A stretch of DNA of 64,000 bases, taken from the NCBI GenBank assembly GCA_036937835.1, contig CM072863.1:13938001-14002000 (forward strand), read 5' to 3'. Both the position numbers and the translations under genes were made by a program. This document shows, piece by piece, positions 1 to 12,500 of this stretch (position 1 is the first letter of the stretch; each line of letters starts with the position of its first letter). This DNA is from Pampus argenteus. Taxonomy: Eukaryota; Chordata; Actinopteri; Scombriformes; Stromateidae. The notes below the pieces were generated by a model. It searched no databases and was not told the DNA's origin. It saw only the letters and a list, made by a program, of their open reading frames with translations.

Positions 1-699
1 TAAAATAATAATCGTCAGTGTTTTTACATAACAAACCAAAGTTTTAATGTCTGTATGTACGCGTTATACACACGATATTTGACATCAGATATAAGATTAC
101 TTTGTAACTTAGTTATTAATACCACTACCAACGTTATATCTATGGAAGCATTTGTATTGTATCAAATGATAAAAATGGAAACCCTTTTTTTTTTAAAAAA
201 TATATAAAACGTTTTCAATTTCGAGCGTTATCTACAACAATCATAGTAATTATGGTGGTATTAGTTTAGTTTAGTTTGTTCAGACAGCAGTAAGCATTTA
301 ATAAAAGCAGCCGAGGTGACTGTCAGACCTGGAGAGATCAATATTAGGATTTACCCGTGGGTTTTAACCACTTGTTTATCGATCCCAACGTGTTTTGAGG
401 ACCGTAGAAAGCAGGGGGCGCAATAGAGAACACTTTGGTCTTTGTTTACAAGAATTAAGTGAAAGGACATTTATTGTTTTTCTCCATCTTTGATGATGAC
501 TTCAACAACTATGGCAATATTTTTGGTTTATCAATTTTTACATTTTAGACTATAAGGTACCCTTTGTTTCCAGACTGTGCTTGTTCTATATTTGTGCAAA
601 TCATCAGTTTTGATTTTGAAATCTCAGCAAATTTCTGTCATTAGAAGAAATCCTAAAAAAAATAAAAAACTAATCAATCAACTACTTTTTTCCTTTCAG
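1..699. other. Upstream flank of ddit3; no coding gene seen
   Basis: The stretch is AT-rich with no open frame that looks like a gene. It probably holds the ddit3 promoter and first noncoding exon, but I see no clear TATA box, CARE (TGATGNAAN) or CpG-rich start. It could also hold the 3' flank of an unseen neighbour. Confidence 0.4.
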
Positions 700-760
700 A
701 ATTGTTGGGACAAGCTATCTCCAACTAATTGGCAGACTTGATTAACAGACTTTCTAAAAG
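700..760 (+). other. ddit3: Candidate ddit3 5'-UTR exon
   Basis: A good polypyrimidine tract and CAG acceptor end at 699, and a donor (AAAAG then GTAAAT) follows 760, giving a 61-nt noncoding exon. It would join to a second acceptor (CCCCTCAG) ending at 1178, which opens the exon carrying the start codon at 1232. Neither UTR piece contains an ATG. The inhibitory upstream ORF known in mammalian CHOP mRNA is therefore not visible here, and could only lie in an unseen upstream exon. This rests on splice-site reading only. Confidence 0.45.
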
Positions 761-1231
761 GTAAATTGACTTTCTTATGTTTGACATTATGAATGCTACA
801 TTTATTTTTAATTAATTTGTTCATTTTTACATTAACTTTGCATTAGCCTTGAGTTATTGACATGTTTACATATTTTGAACATTCAAACCCCTTATCAGCA
901 TTTTAGTGCAGTAAAGTCATCTCTTCACTTAGTGTCACTGTTATTTCACAATTGAGTGGATTACACAATATACTGTACTTTGGTCTAGTTTTCTTTATCA
1001 TGGTGTAAATTGTACAAATAATGCCTATTGCAATAATTTCCTATTGAACCAGTTGCAGAAACATTAAAATTAAAATGAAGGCGGAGTTATTGAGACATGT
1101 CAGTCATTTAACATGTAGCTGCTTTGCACTCTTCCCTTTTTTTTCAACCCTCTTGTTTCTGGCGGCTACCCCCCTCAGGTCCAGTGTGAAGCGTGTGGCC
1201 GAGTATCTGTGCGTTGCGACTGATTGGCGAG

Positions 1232-2365
1232 ATGACTGCCGAGTGGCTACACCTGCCCCCGCCGTACCCCCCTGGTGTGGGGCCGTTGTGTGGTGCAGAG
1301 TTGGAGGCGTGGTATGAGGACCTGCAGGATATTCTGGGCTCCGACACGGGAGGGGCAAAACTGGCACGTGCCCCCACATGCACCGAGGTCAGTAGCTTGA
1401 ATGAATTGATTATTGCACCTATGATCGGCGAGAGTGTGTTTGTACATCATATTTTCCTTAATATTTCTTCTTTTTAGGTTTCTGTTACTATTTTTTGCGA
1501 AGAAATTCCATTCATTTACTTTGAAATTTTACTTACTGACATTAGACACATTTTGGCAGGTGTTTACATTTATCTTTTGTGTCTGTAGAAGGAGCCGGAG
1601 TTTCTGGATGTTCTGGAAAGTTGTTCTCTGACGTGGCTGACAGACGGAAGCCAGACGTGGGGCGAGGGTGTCCAGAGGGCAACAGAAGAGATCCACAACA
1701 CTCAGCCTGTGCTTCACACCTCATCGTCCTCCTCTTCTTCCTCCTCCTGCATGAGTCCAGCTGTTGCAGAAGAGAGGCGGACGGAGGCTGAGAGCGGGAG
1801 AAGTGGAGATAGTTCGTCAGGAGGCAGCAGTGACCTGCTGCCTCCAGAGTTCTTTGAGTTGCTGAGTGAAGGAGGAGTGGGAATGGTGGATCCGAGTGGA
1901 GCAGTGATCAGCAGTGGCTATTATTACCACCACCATCAACACCACCAGGCTAATAATGTCCAGCCTGCGTCTCCCTCAGCCAGTGAGGAGGAATTGCCCT
2001 GTGTCCCAGATTCTCCATCCTACTCCTCCTCAGCCTCTCAGTCGCCATCTCCAAATTGTTCTTCTCCGTCCTCACCTGTCTCGTCTCCTTCCAACTACCC
2101 GTCCTCCCGCCTGGGAAAACGCAAGAGGACCACCAGCGAGAGGGCCAACAGTGCCTTGTCCTCTTTCGCCTCCTCCACACAGCACACATCATCATATTCG
2201 TCTGCCAAAAAGAGTCGCAAAGAAAGAGAACAGGAGAACGAGAGGAAGGTACAGGAGCTGACTGAGCAGAATGAGCGTTTGAAAGCAGAGATTGAAAGGT
2301 TGGGAGAAGAGGTACAGAGGACACGTAGAGCCCTGATAGAGAGACTAGTCAACACCAGGAAATGA
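1232..2365 (+). CDS. ddit3: DNA damage-inducible transcript 3 (CHOP), C/EBP-family bZIP factor
   Basis: Nuclear bZIP factor of the integrated and ER stress response. It dimerises with C/EBP and ATF4-type partners and promotes stress-induced death (family knowledge). Coding exons are 1232-1387 and 1589-2365, joined in phase 0, giving 310 residues against about 169 in mammals. The N-terminus carries the CHOP signature ELEAWYEDLQ at about residues 23-32. The C-terminus has the bZIP: a basic cluster, then KEREQENERKVQEL, and a zipper with Leu276, Leu283 and Leu290. The middle is much expanded, with a serine run at about residues 94-101, a Tyr/His-rich patch and long Ser/Pro-rich stretches. The basic region is split by about 25 Ser/Thr-rich residues between KRKR and AKKSRKER; the human spacer is about 10. 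The ATG was chosen because it opens the frame just before the conserved motif and follows a good splice acceptor. Confidence 0.95.
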
Positions 2366-3390
2366 GTAAAAAAAGAGACAGGATGAAAGAAAGAAATAAA
2401 TGACAGGTCGTACAGAATTGGAATAAGCAATGGTTGGGAAAGGTGTAATATGGTGGACATGAAATGCCTCTTAGACAGGAAAGTATGGAAACCAAAGATA
2501 TTTTTTAGGAGAGGATTTTTTTTTTGAAAAGACAGAGAGCTAAAGATGGCAAGAAGGAGGAAAGTGATGAAAGAGAAGACAAGGAAAGGCACAGAGAGAT
2601 GGACTGCAACAGCACTGCGGCAAATAAAAAGACACAGCATGTACAAAGGAAAAGGAAGAACAGACAGCTCTGAGTGCAAATCATGCAGTAGTTTTGTTGA
2701 ATGTTTGTCATTTTATAAAATGCCTAACACAAAGTTCCATCATTGCAGAAATGACAGTTATGAGCATTTGATGATTTGTATGTAGGACAGAAAGCGACTT
2801 AATTCAGAGAGTGCATTTCATTGTCATCCCTTCCCACCATTTTGCAATAAATTGTAACTCCTACTTTAAGGGCTGCAATCTGACTAGCAGAGATTCTTTG
2901 TCCCAATTTGTAGAGAGTTTAGAAGCTCAGGAAATGTTTTGAAAGTGCCCATTGCAGTGTGAGTATGAGAGAATAATTTTTTTATGGGATAGAATTCGTA
3001 CCTTTTCTTACTTTTTTTTTTAATATATATAACCCATGGCTTGTGTGTATGTGTATTTAAATAAAGCAAGTAGCACCCGGCTATACTTTCTAAACTGACC
3101 TTTTCTATTAATGTGTAAATTAGTGGGAGAATTACAAGTTGTTCAACCCTGATTTACTATTTTTATATAACGCTGTAAAATATACAATTGTACTGTAATG
3201 GCTTGTACTGTAATATGCCAACACAGTCACTGTTATTTTCTCATTGTAGTCACAAATTGTTAATCGTACAATAATATGCATGGCTTTTATCACTGATGGA
3301 ATCAAATACATGTATTTTACCATACTATTTCTTTTATACTTCATTGTAATCCCAAATTTGCAATAAAATAAATAATGTGCATTTTATTGT
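2366..3390 (+). other. ddit3: ddit3 3'-UTR with overlapping AATAAA signals
   Basis: AT-rich sequence without a gene follows the stop. Two overlapping AATAAA hexamers lie at 3362-3372 and are followed by a GT-rich stretch, a normal polyadenylation arrangement. An earlier AATAAA near 2847 could give a shorter 3' end. Several ATTTA motifs occur; these are often linked to unstable stress mRNAs, but that link is inference here. Confidence 0.6.
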
Positions 3391-3509
3391 GTCATGTAGT
3401 GCTTGTTTGTTTGCCTTATTTAATGACCTGTTTTCTGAATTATTTTATTTTTCGGTATAAAATGGTGTTAACGCATGTTGCAGGTTACTGAAGGGGAAGA
3501 GTACAGACA

Positions 3510-3965
3510 ATATTTAGCTGAAATTCATTTATTTTGGGGGATTCAAAACGGTATTTGTAGCAAATGGCAAAAAAAAAAAAAAACCCAGAGGAGATAAAAA
3601 CATCTTTAAACGCACAACACACCTTCCGACGCTAATATCGTATGCTGACTTTATCACACGGAGAGAATAAAATCAGTTTCTTTTGGTGTGGGGATTTGGA
3701 AAAATCCCTCCATTCTGTAGCTTTATTCATTTGACTCTCTCTGTGTGTTTTCATTTCCCCGTCGGCCTATCCAGCATTTCATTAGTCCTCGATGCCAATA
3801 CCACATTGTCTTAGATCCTGTCATGGCTTTGCCTTAAGCTAATACCCTCATCTCTCTTAGTGTACATCATGTTCCCATTTTCCACTATCATACCTCAAAT
3901 CATTCTAGTCTTTCCTTCCTCTGACTAACCTCCATCATTTTGCTTTCAGTTTTTTTTCCTCTGTC
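3510..3965 (-). other. mars1: mars1 3'-UTR with AATAAA signal
   Basis: Read on the - strand, the stop codon at 3968-3966 is followed by about 430 nt and then an AATAAA (TTTATT on + at 3528-3533). This puts the mars1 cleavage site near 3510. The ddit3 signal on the other strand ends at 3372, so the two mRNAs end tail-to-tail with at most about 150 bp between them. Confidence 0.55.
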
Positions 3966-6900
3966 TCACTTCTTCTTGCCCTTCTGAGGTGCAGGCTCAG
4001 GGCTCTTCCCTTCAGCCAGAGCCAGCTGTTTCTTGAGGTCCAGCAGTTTGGCCACTTCTGCTGTGATCACAGCTTTTTCTGCCTTTTGGGCTTTGAGTGC
4101 TCGCACCTTTTCCCCCTGTGATAGAAAAGATTAAACATTCAACTTGGACAATATGGACAAATAGAGGTTGGCAACTTTCTTATTAAACAATAAATCAATT
4201 AACTAAAATGGCAATATGTGTGTTTGAAATTATACTTTTATGTATTGAAAATCAAACATTTGATTCTCAAATATTTAATAATAAAAAAAAAAAATCTAAA
4301 ACTGAGCCGTAAGAAAATTGTATTTAATAGAAAATTGTAATTACAAATTCATACATTACCAGATAATAGAGATACTATTTAATTGTGGATTTTAAAATTT
4401 GCCGTTATTTTTTCCGGCAGCCAGGAGTTTGTTGCATGCGTGATTTTTTGAGCAATCGTTTTCATTCCTTACAGAAGATTAACGTTTTAATAAAAAGCAA
4501 TGAAATTAAAATAATCAAACTGAATCAATCAAACTGAAAACAATGTCACAACAAAAACAGATTACTGATGCCAAAATGTCTCAAAATATAAATTATGTTT
4601 AGGATTGACAGACCAACAGCATGTTGCCACCAGCCAGCGATCTCACCTGCTCAGCCACAGCTTGTGTGAGCTGTTTGGCTTTCTCTGGGTCCACGCCATT
4701 CACCGCCGCCACCTCAGCAACAGCAGAAGCTGGCATAGCGACGGGCTCAGTGCTGGCAGCGCTCTGAGCAGACGTCTGAGGGTGGAAATAGAGAGATGTT
4801 TGAATTTGAGACGATTTGATGGTTATTATTTCTAGAAATTACTTGACTCATTTCAGACAAAAACACTCATCACTCAAAATGCTGAAGGGATTTCATGAGT
4901 AATGATGTGTGAACAGACAATGAATCACACTGGACACACAGAGATGAGAGAAAATTCAAATATAAAAGACGTTAGATGAGCTGCTAGTATTAGTGAAGGC
5001 GTGCAGTAATCAACGTTGACACAGCAGCACCAGTGTGGACTCTTCACAAACAAATACTGCTGGATACCTTTTTTTTTGGTGGTTCATCTTCAGGCTAGAG
5101 GCAAGCGGTTGAGGAGACGATTTAGAGACGGATTATTTTTATCTATATGATGGACGCTTAATAAACAATTTAAGCATTTACAGTGTGTTTGCTCTCATGT
5201 TTCAAAATACAAGTACCCCTATTAAATATAAATTCTTATTCATGACGACAGTCTGACAGGGGCCCGTGAACTGCTATGCATTATCAATTCTTTCTTATTT
5301 CATTATTCATAAATAGTCAACCTATATTACTACAAGACCTGACTGAACTCATGCACCGACCATTAGGCATCATAAACATCAAATACCTGCTGTCCACCAA
5401 ATCTCTTCTTCAAAGCCTCAATCTGGTCCACCTCCAATTTCTGGAACAACGGACTGACCTGGAAAAGTAACAGGTTGGAATGGAGAATAAAATGTAGATA
5501 TTCAAAAATAAATTTATGCATCACTATTTAAAAAGTTTGCAATTGTGGATCCATCCCAAGAACAGTGTAGCTGGAAAATTTAACCTGGAGGCTCTATGCT
5601 CATCTTTGAACAAATAATTAATGCAATGTAGAGTATTGTAATGTAGGATAACAATGATACAGGATGTAGTTGAGAAGATGTGTGCACATGAACATTGACA
5701 TGAGAGTCGTGTCATCCTGCTGCTCCATGTCTGGAAACCTCGCCACCAATCACAATAGCGTTGGAGACTGAATGCATTGTTAGCAGGCTGCTGCAGACGC
5801 AGGTCACAACAAAAAAGCCTGAAGGGACAAGTGGCCTGAGAGAAACTTGCTGTGCAAAGACTGAGGCCTAGAAACACTTCTAGGCTATTATCCTTCAGTG
5901 TGTGTATGTGTGTGTTGAAATGCTGAAACATTGACAGACTGTTGCATCCTCATTGTATCACCCAGGGTCAACATATTAAACATAGTTTGTGTGTGTGAAC
6001 ATGTATGAACTGTGTGTGCGTCTTTTCAGGTCATACTCACAGTGCCGATGCGGTGACCGGCACTCAGGACGCATACAAAGGTGCCAGTGCCTTGTAACAT
6101 GGTATTAATGCAAGAGTTAGGGGCATTGAATTGATCCCTGATGGTTTGGCTGACTGTTGGCATGTATGGCAACAGCATTACTGACAGCAAGCAGGCGATA
6201 TTCACAGACACACCGGTCACTGTGCCCGCACGCTGCCTGAAGAGGAGATGCAGACAAGCATCAGTTAGTCTGATAATGAATATAATAATAATCTGTGATT
6301 GGTCAGTCTTGTGTTTAATATAAAATGCGCATATACACATTTATATCACAGCTAACAACGTGCAAAACTCACAGATCCATCTACCTTATATGGAATTACA
6401 GACACAGATATTGAGTTGTTCATGGCCATCTCACCTTTCTGCATCTCCTCCTTTGATCTTCTTCCAGGGTTCATTCACCTGAATGTACTGGTTGCCATGG
6501 CGAGAGATGTTTAGGATGTGTTTCAGAGCATCACGGATTCTGACATTTTTTTATTAAAACAAAGAACAAAAAATATTCAAATTCAACAACAAAACCCGAC
6601 AGCTAATGTAATTTGTGCGACCATAACCAATGATAACTAACAATACACATAGAAATTTACTTTGTAATTATTTTAAAATCACTAAATTAAACACATTGAA
6701 TACAAGAAAGATTAAAATTCATTTTAACTAAAAGATACATTTCTGTCATCATCATCTCACTTGGACTGCTTTTTACAGCTATGTGATTCGGATGGTCTTA
6801 CTTGACTTTGTCCATAAGCTGGATGTACTGTTGCAGCTCCCAGCTCACCAAAGCCAGGAGCTTCTTATCTTCCTGCTGTAGCTCCATCGCAGGCACACAG

Positions 6901-9476
6901 CCCTCAAAGAACTTAGTGACAAACATGCCAGCTCTGGAGGACGCAGGGAGAGGAGAATTAATGAGAGCAAATAAGAAAAAGAATTGGGGGTCAGAGAAAA
7001 ATGTAGGAACAGAGAGAGAAAGGCAGAGGGAAACAGGGAGAGAGAATGAGAGCTAAACGATGGCATTTTACTTGACTTGCTAATTGTTTATAAATTATAG
7101 ATTTTGTTGCCAGATGTAATGCAGGGCTCTGCTAGTGTAAACTAACACAACAGTGTGCTGTGTAAAGCCTCTTCAGTGCTCCTTCATTGCCTCTAAACTG
7201 GAGATGTGTTAGAAGCAAGTAATTTTTGCAATGAGTTTCATGTGTACATCAGGAGGATGTGAGAAAGTTTTTGTCATGTCTGATGCAACGGACCGTTCTA
7301 TATTTTACTCATCTCTGCCTCTTAGTAAGGTCTGCCAGACCAAAATGCTTTGACAGGGATGTAAAATTTACAATAATCAATGATCTTGATGTGTGAGCGG
7401 CATGAACCTTATGTGACCTGCATTCTTAATTTTTTAGTAATTTGATTAGTGAAACTGCAGAGTCCCGAATCTTTATTTATTTATGAAGTATTCATGCCAA
7501 AATAACTGAATAATCCTAATCAATAAGGTAATGCTTAATAAGGTAATGTTTAACTTTATAATCAGATGGGATTTACCCATTTGAGATTTTTAAGATGTTT
7601 GTTAAAATGACAAAAAAATATTTCAACTAGCTTGAAAAAGCATACATAAGATGGACATACTGTCTCTAATGATGCAATGATTTAGAGACTAGATCCAGGC
7701 AAGGATGGAATTTCTTTTCTGAAGCAGAATACTTTCTACCTCAACACCTTAGGCTGGATGCAATCTACAAGATATTTTTGAACCAATTAGGCATCAACAT
7801 TGCTGCCCGAGACCAATTTTGAAGATCAAGGTACTTTGAAAAAAAGCTGCTGAGAAAAATCTTTGATGTGGGATTTAACCCCGATCTTTTAAAAATCATC
7901 TGAGGCGATGTAATTGGGGCTAAATTACGCCATCCCAAACAAATTTAGAAAACTAGGGTGAATCTCTTGTAATAGTTACTGCTCTAATAGACTTTTTTCA
8001 ACAAGTACAACAATCTGAAATGCTAGTTGTTAATTGGACTAGATCGCAGTTTTGCTGCATATTTACTTTTTGAGTAAAACTTACTGTACAAAATAAGAGC
8101 AACTTGAGGTGGATTTCCCAGTTTTTTTATTTCACTGATAATCTAATCAAAACAATTAAAACAAAAAACAGTAATACCTTGTTAGGACCATAGAAACATT
8201 TTCTGAAGCAAGTCTATTTATTACTGATGTGATTTCTACTACTCGCTAATCAGTTTAAAGCAAGAAATCCATTTCACAATGACCAACCTGTTTATGAAGT
8301 TGCCCAGGTTGTTGAGCAGCTCTGAGTTGTTCTTCAGAGCCATGTCAGCCCAGGAAAAGGCTGAATCCTGTCCCTCTGGACGCACATACAGCAGGTAGAA
8401 CCTCCACACATCAGAAGGAATGCCCGTGTCCTTGGCCATATCTCCGAAGACACCGACACCACGGCTCTTAGAGAACTTAGTGTCCTCATAATTTAGATAT
8501 TCTGTGGGGAAATTACAAAACAAGTTAGTAGCAAAGCTCAGCCCTCAGCCAGAATATTACATTTCCAGTGTGAATGTGATCATGTGCTATTACAATGTTT
8601 TTAAACTACTTGAAAGATTGTTTGTAATATATTAGAGTCAGCCAAACTAATATCCACAAATAATTAATCAGATGGTGGAATCAGTAAGTCATAATAAGCA
8701 CTTACCAGTGGCAACCAGGTGGTTGACCAGAGTGTAGTTGTCCTGAGCTCCCAGTAGGGAGCAGGGGAACACCACACTGTGGAATGGCACATTGTCCTTG
8801 GCCATGAAGTTGTACAGCTCCACCTGGTGGCAAAGACACAACACTGCACCATGAGGATGACATCATATTAGATCATCATGAGATCATCCAGTTCAAAGAG
8901 GACTTATCAGCTCTCCCCAACCCCCATTGCTCTCTCTCTGCAATCACACACACACATAACACAAGCTCAATCCTAGGGTTTTAGATGGAGAGAGATGAGA
9001 TGAGTCAATGAGAGTGAGGAAGATAGCTACGCTTATGAGAGCAAATGTTAGATTTCCTTTTATCTATAAGGTTTTAAGTATTTTTAATGAATTAGCAGTT
9101 GATAGTCCACATGTAAAATAACAAGTGATAACCAGCACTTGTTTTCCATCTTAACACTTGTTACTGTATGTGTGTGAAGCTGAGTAGTGTGAAAACATAA
9201 AACATAAAACACAAAATGTCAGAGATCCCCCTTTCTAAACTAAGCTGATGACATCATGAACAAGAAGAAACACGATAACCCCAAAGGCAACCCGATCATG
9301 CTGACAAGTTTATCTCTGAGGGGATGAATATAGACAAGGCAAATTTATCTACAGTGTATAGAACATTTCATTACTTTGTGCTTTACATACACTAATGTAA
9401 AATACAAGAACAAACAACATTAACATCCACCTTCGCTCCAAAAGACACAGACAAACCGCATGACCATAGCACTAAA

Positions 9477-9508
<32 letters not shown>

Positions 9509-12500
9509 GCTTGAGAAAATGTGTATAAATGTGTACTGAATGTGGACACAGTTTGTTATAGCGAACAGGAACAGGAAGCGCCTTTCCCACAACTGGATTT
9601 TATTCTAGGTACAGTTAGAAACCTACCACCTGATGACCTCAGAGGTCTGACTGCATTGTAGTCAGTGATCAAGACATAAATACACTGGGGAGCCAATTCA
9701 TTGTGTACTTTAAAGACTGTGTAGAAATTTGAAGTGAATTCTTTCTGTATTGTACTGGTAGCCAATGAAGTGATTTAAGTACTGGAGTGATGTGTTTGTT
9801 TTTGCATGTATGCATGAGAAGGACTGGTGTGTTCTCAATGAGCTGGAGGATTACAGTAGAGAACATTACAGTAATCAAACCTGGTCGAGATGAATGCATA
9901 AACCAGTTTCTCAGAGTCAGTTAGAGATGTAAACTTTTGATATATTTTTCAAGTGATGTCATAGACATAGTGGATGGTAACCACAAAAAAAGCACAAAGA
10001 TATATACTTCAAGACAATCGGCTGTGTGTACTTTGTAGTTGTGGGTATAAAATGGAATGTGCACTTCATTTATAATGAAAGAGGTTATGTCTTCCTCTGA
10101 TGTTTCACATTAGGGTTAGATGGGGCTAAGAATTACACAGTGCTCTAATGGAAAGTGCAAAAGACCAGATGGGGCAATGAAAAAAGAAATCAGACCCATT
10201 CTGCGTTGAAAGAGAAAAACAATCTGTGCCAAGCTTGCGCATCAGTACTCTGCTTGGCTCATAAATTCTGACAACATGTGCTGTGGTGGTACCTGATCAG
10301 GATTCTTCCACCACTTTTCCCATTTGTCAGTGTAGTTGGCAGTGATGGACAGATAACCAATGGGGGCATCAAACCACACGTAGAACACCTGTAAAGGTAG
10401 CAACATCATGAGACATGACAACAGCCACAATTATGTGTTATGTTACAGAAATAAATTCGGGATGATAAAAATCAAACTACAATGCAAACATTTACCGACA
10501 TGAAAAGAAATCATGTGAACAGTGTGTGTAAAGTATCTCAGTGAGGCACAAGTGTGCTACTAATGAACATTGCAGTATCATCAGTCACTGCAGCAAACAG
10601 TTAATGAAGTGCATAGTCATTTTTAATGTTTAATTAGGACACTGACCTTAGATATTAAGTGTCTGCATAGTCATTATCTTCTCAGCAGGTAATATAGCTG
10701 AGCAATTGGACTTTGTTATGTTGTATTTTAGAGGAAAAACAAGTGGATGGGTATTTTTTTTTCACTACATGCAGAAATACCAAACTAAAATAAGCAAATG
10801 TTCTCAAACAACACAATGTGACACAATGTAAAAAATATGTTATTTATTTTTTTAAATCTAAGTGATAAAAACAGACCTTTTCTTTAAAGTCGGGGTGAGG
10901 TACTGGGGTTCCCCACTTCAGGTCCCTGGTGATACAGCGAGGTTTAAGTCCATCTCTCAGCCAGGAGCGAGTGATCTGTTTGGCATTTGCTGTCCAGTCT
11001 CCTGCACTGGTTGACTTGTCCAGCCACTGCTCCAACTGAGTCTCTAACTGAAAGAGAGAAAAAGGGAGAATAATTATGCTGACAAAACATCCAAACGTCT
11101 TAACTCTTAACCACAGCTCTAGAAAGAGTTAAGATGTTAATAAAAAAAATCAACACAAAGATAACTGCCTTCCACAAGCTGTCTGACTTTGAATGCTTGA
11201 TGCTTATATTTTCTAAACAGGCTAACTTGGGTTCAATCCCTGTGACCAAAAAAAGCACAAGTGAACAACCCAGACCATCAAAGTGCAGTGTGAAAATTAA
11301 GAAGCATACCTTTGGCAGGTCTAGGAAAAGATGTTTGGAGGAGCGAATGACTGGAGTCTGCCTGCAGACTTTACACTGGGGTTCCTGGAGGGGACAGCCA
11401 TCAATGATCAAAACAGGTTAGTTCAATATAACCTTATTTTTGCAGTGATAATGCAACATTTACATTTTAAATAACAGGTTTTCGATATCTGTTACTTTTA
11501 TTAAAAGAGAAGGTCTGTGTAAGTGGAAAATATGTATAGTAAAAGAAGAACAGATATCTCTTTAATATCAGCTCATATAGAGCATCCATGGCCATTCATG
11601 TACTGCTGCTTCATTAAGCACTACATGTTGTATGTTATATGGTCCATCTGTCATCATAGGCCGCTTTCTCAGAAAACATGCTGCTGAAATGTACCGTAGG
11701 AAGTCACTATATGAAGCGGATGCAAATTTAAAGGAGCGTTTTAAGCAAAAAGATGTTTTTGCTGTTAATATACATTTATAAGGATGAATAATAATAGTAT
11801 CATAGTTGCAAAATCATTGTCTTTCTAACATTCAATGTCATAATAATAATCAGCAGAGATTGATCATGATTATCTGCATCTTGCCCTTTTATCATCACAT
11901 TAAATATGCACATCTTGCCCTTCACAACTCACCCTGAGCTCCACAGCATTGATAAGCCGCCCACACTTGTCACACTGGTCACCACGAGCTTCTGGGTAGC
12001 TGCAGTGGGGACAGGTGCCTTCTACAAAACGGTCAGCCAGGAAACGCTTACAGTTCTCACAGCGTAGTTGTTCCACTGTGTCTTCCACAAGGAAACCATA
12101 CTCGTGGAGTCTCCAAAAAATATTCTGGGCTATCCTAAAAAGATAACCAAGGAAAAAAATGGGTAAATGAATCAGGCTAATAAGTCTAGGAAAAACATTT
12201 TTGTTTTCTGACCTGAGCCAAAAGTGCATAAACACACAACTGTCTCATGTGTGGACTGAGCAGACACTGATCCCTCACTCATTTTTGGCACTCGAGTAGA
12301 CACTGTTCTGTTAAATTGCTTGGTAAACTTACTGGATCAGAATAGCAATACAGAAAATAGAGCAATGTACAAGAAAATGAAGGAAGATGCAGGAAAAATA
12401 CTTTGTTTTATTGAGTATTGAAAAAACAAAGCTTGTGGTAATCTTTGGTGGTGGGTTGGTAAATATAAAATGTAATACTTAGATTCACATTTCATGAATC

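Noticed and set aside
1075..1317. 80-codon open frame starting upstream of ddit3
   Set aside because: Its ATG lies in the presumed intron before the acceptor at 1178, and its frame differs from the conserved CHOP frame.
1950..2679. Antisense open frames across the ddit3 last exon and 3'-UTR (124 and 194 codons)
   Set aside because: They are shadows of a Ser-rich coding exon and purine-rich UTR; no family signature.
9556..9899. Possible - strand host gene in a mars1 intron
   Set aside because: The peptides match the end of a LINE reverse transcriptase, in broken frames.
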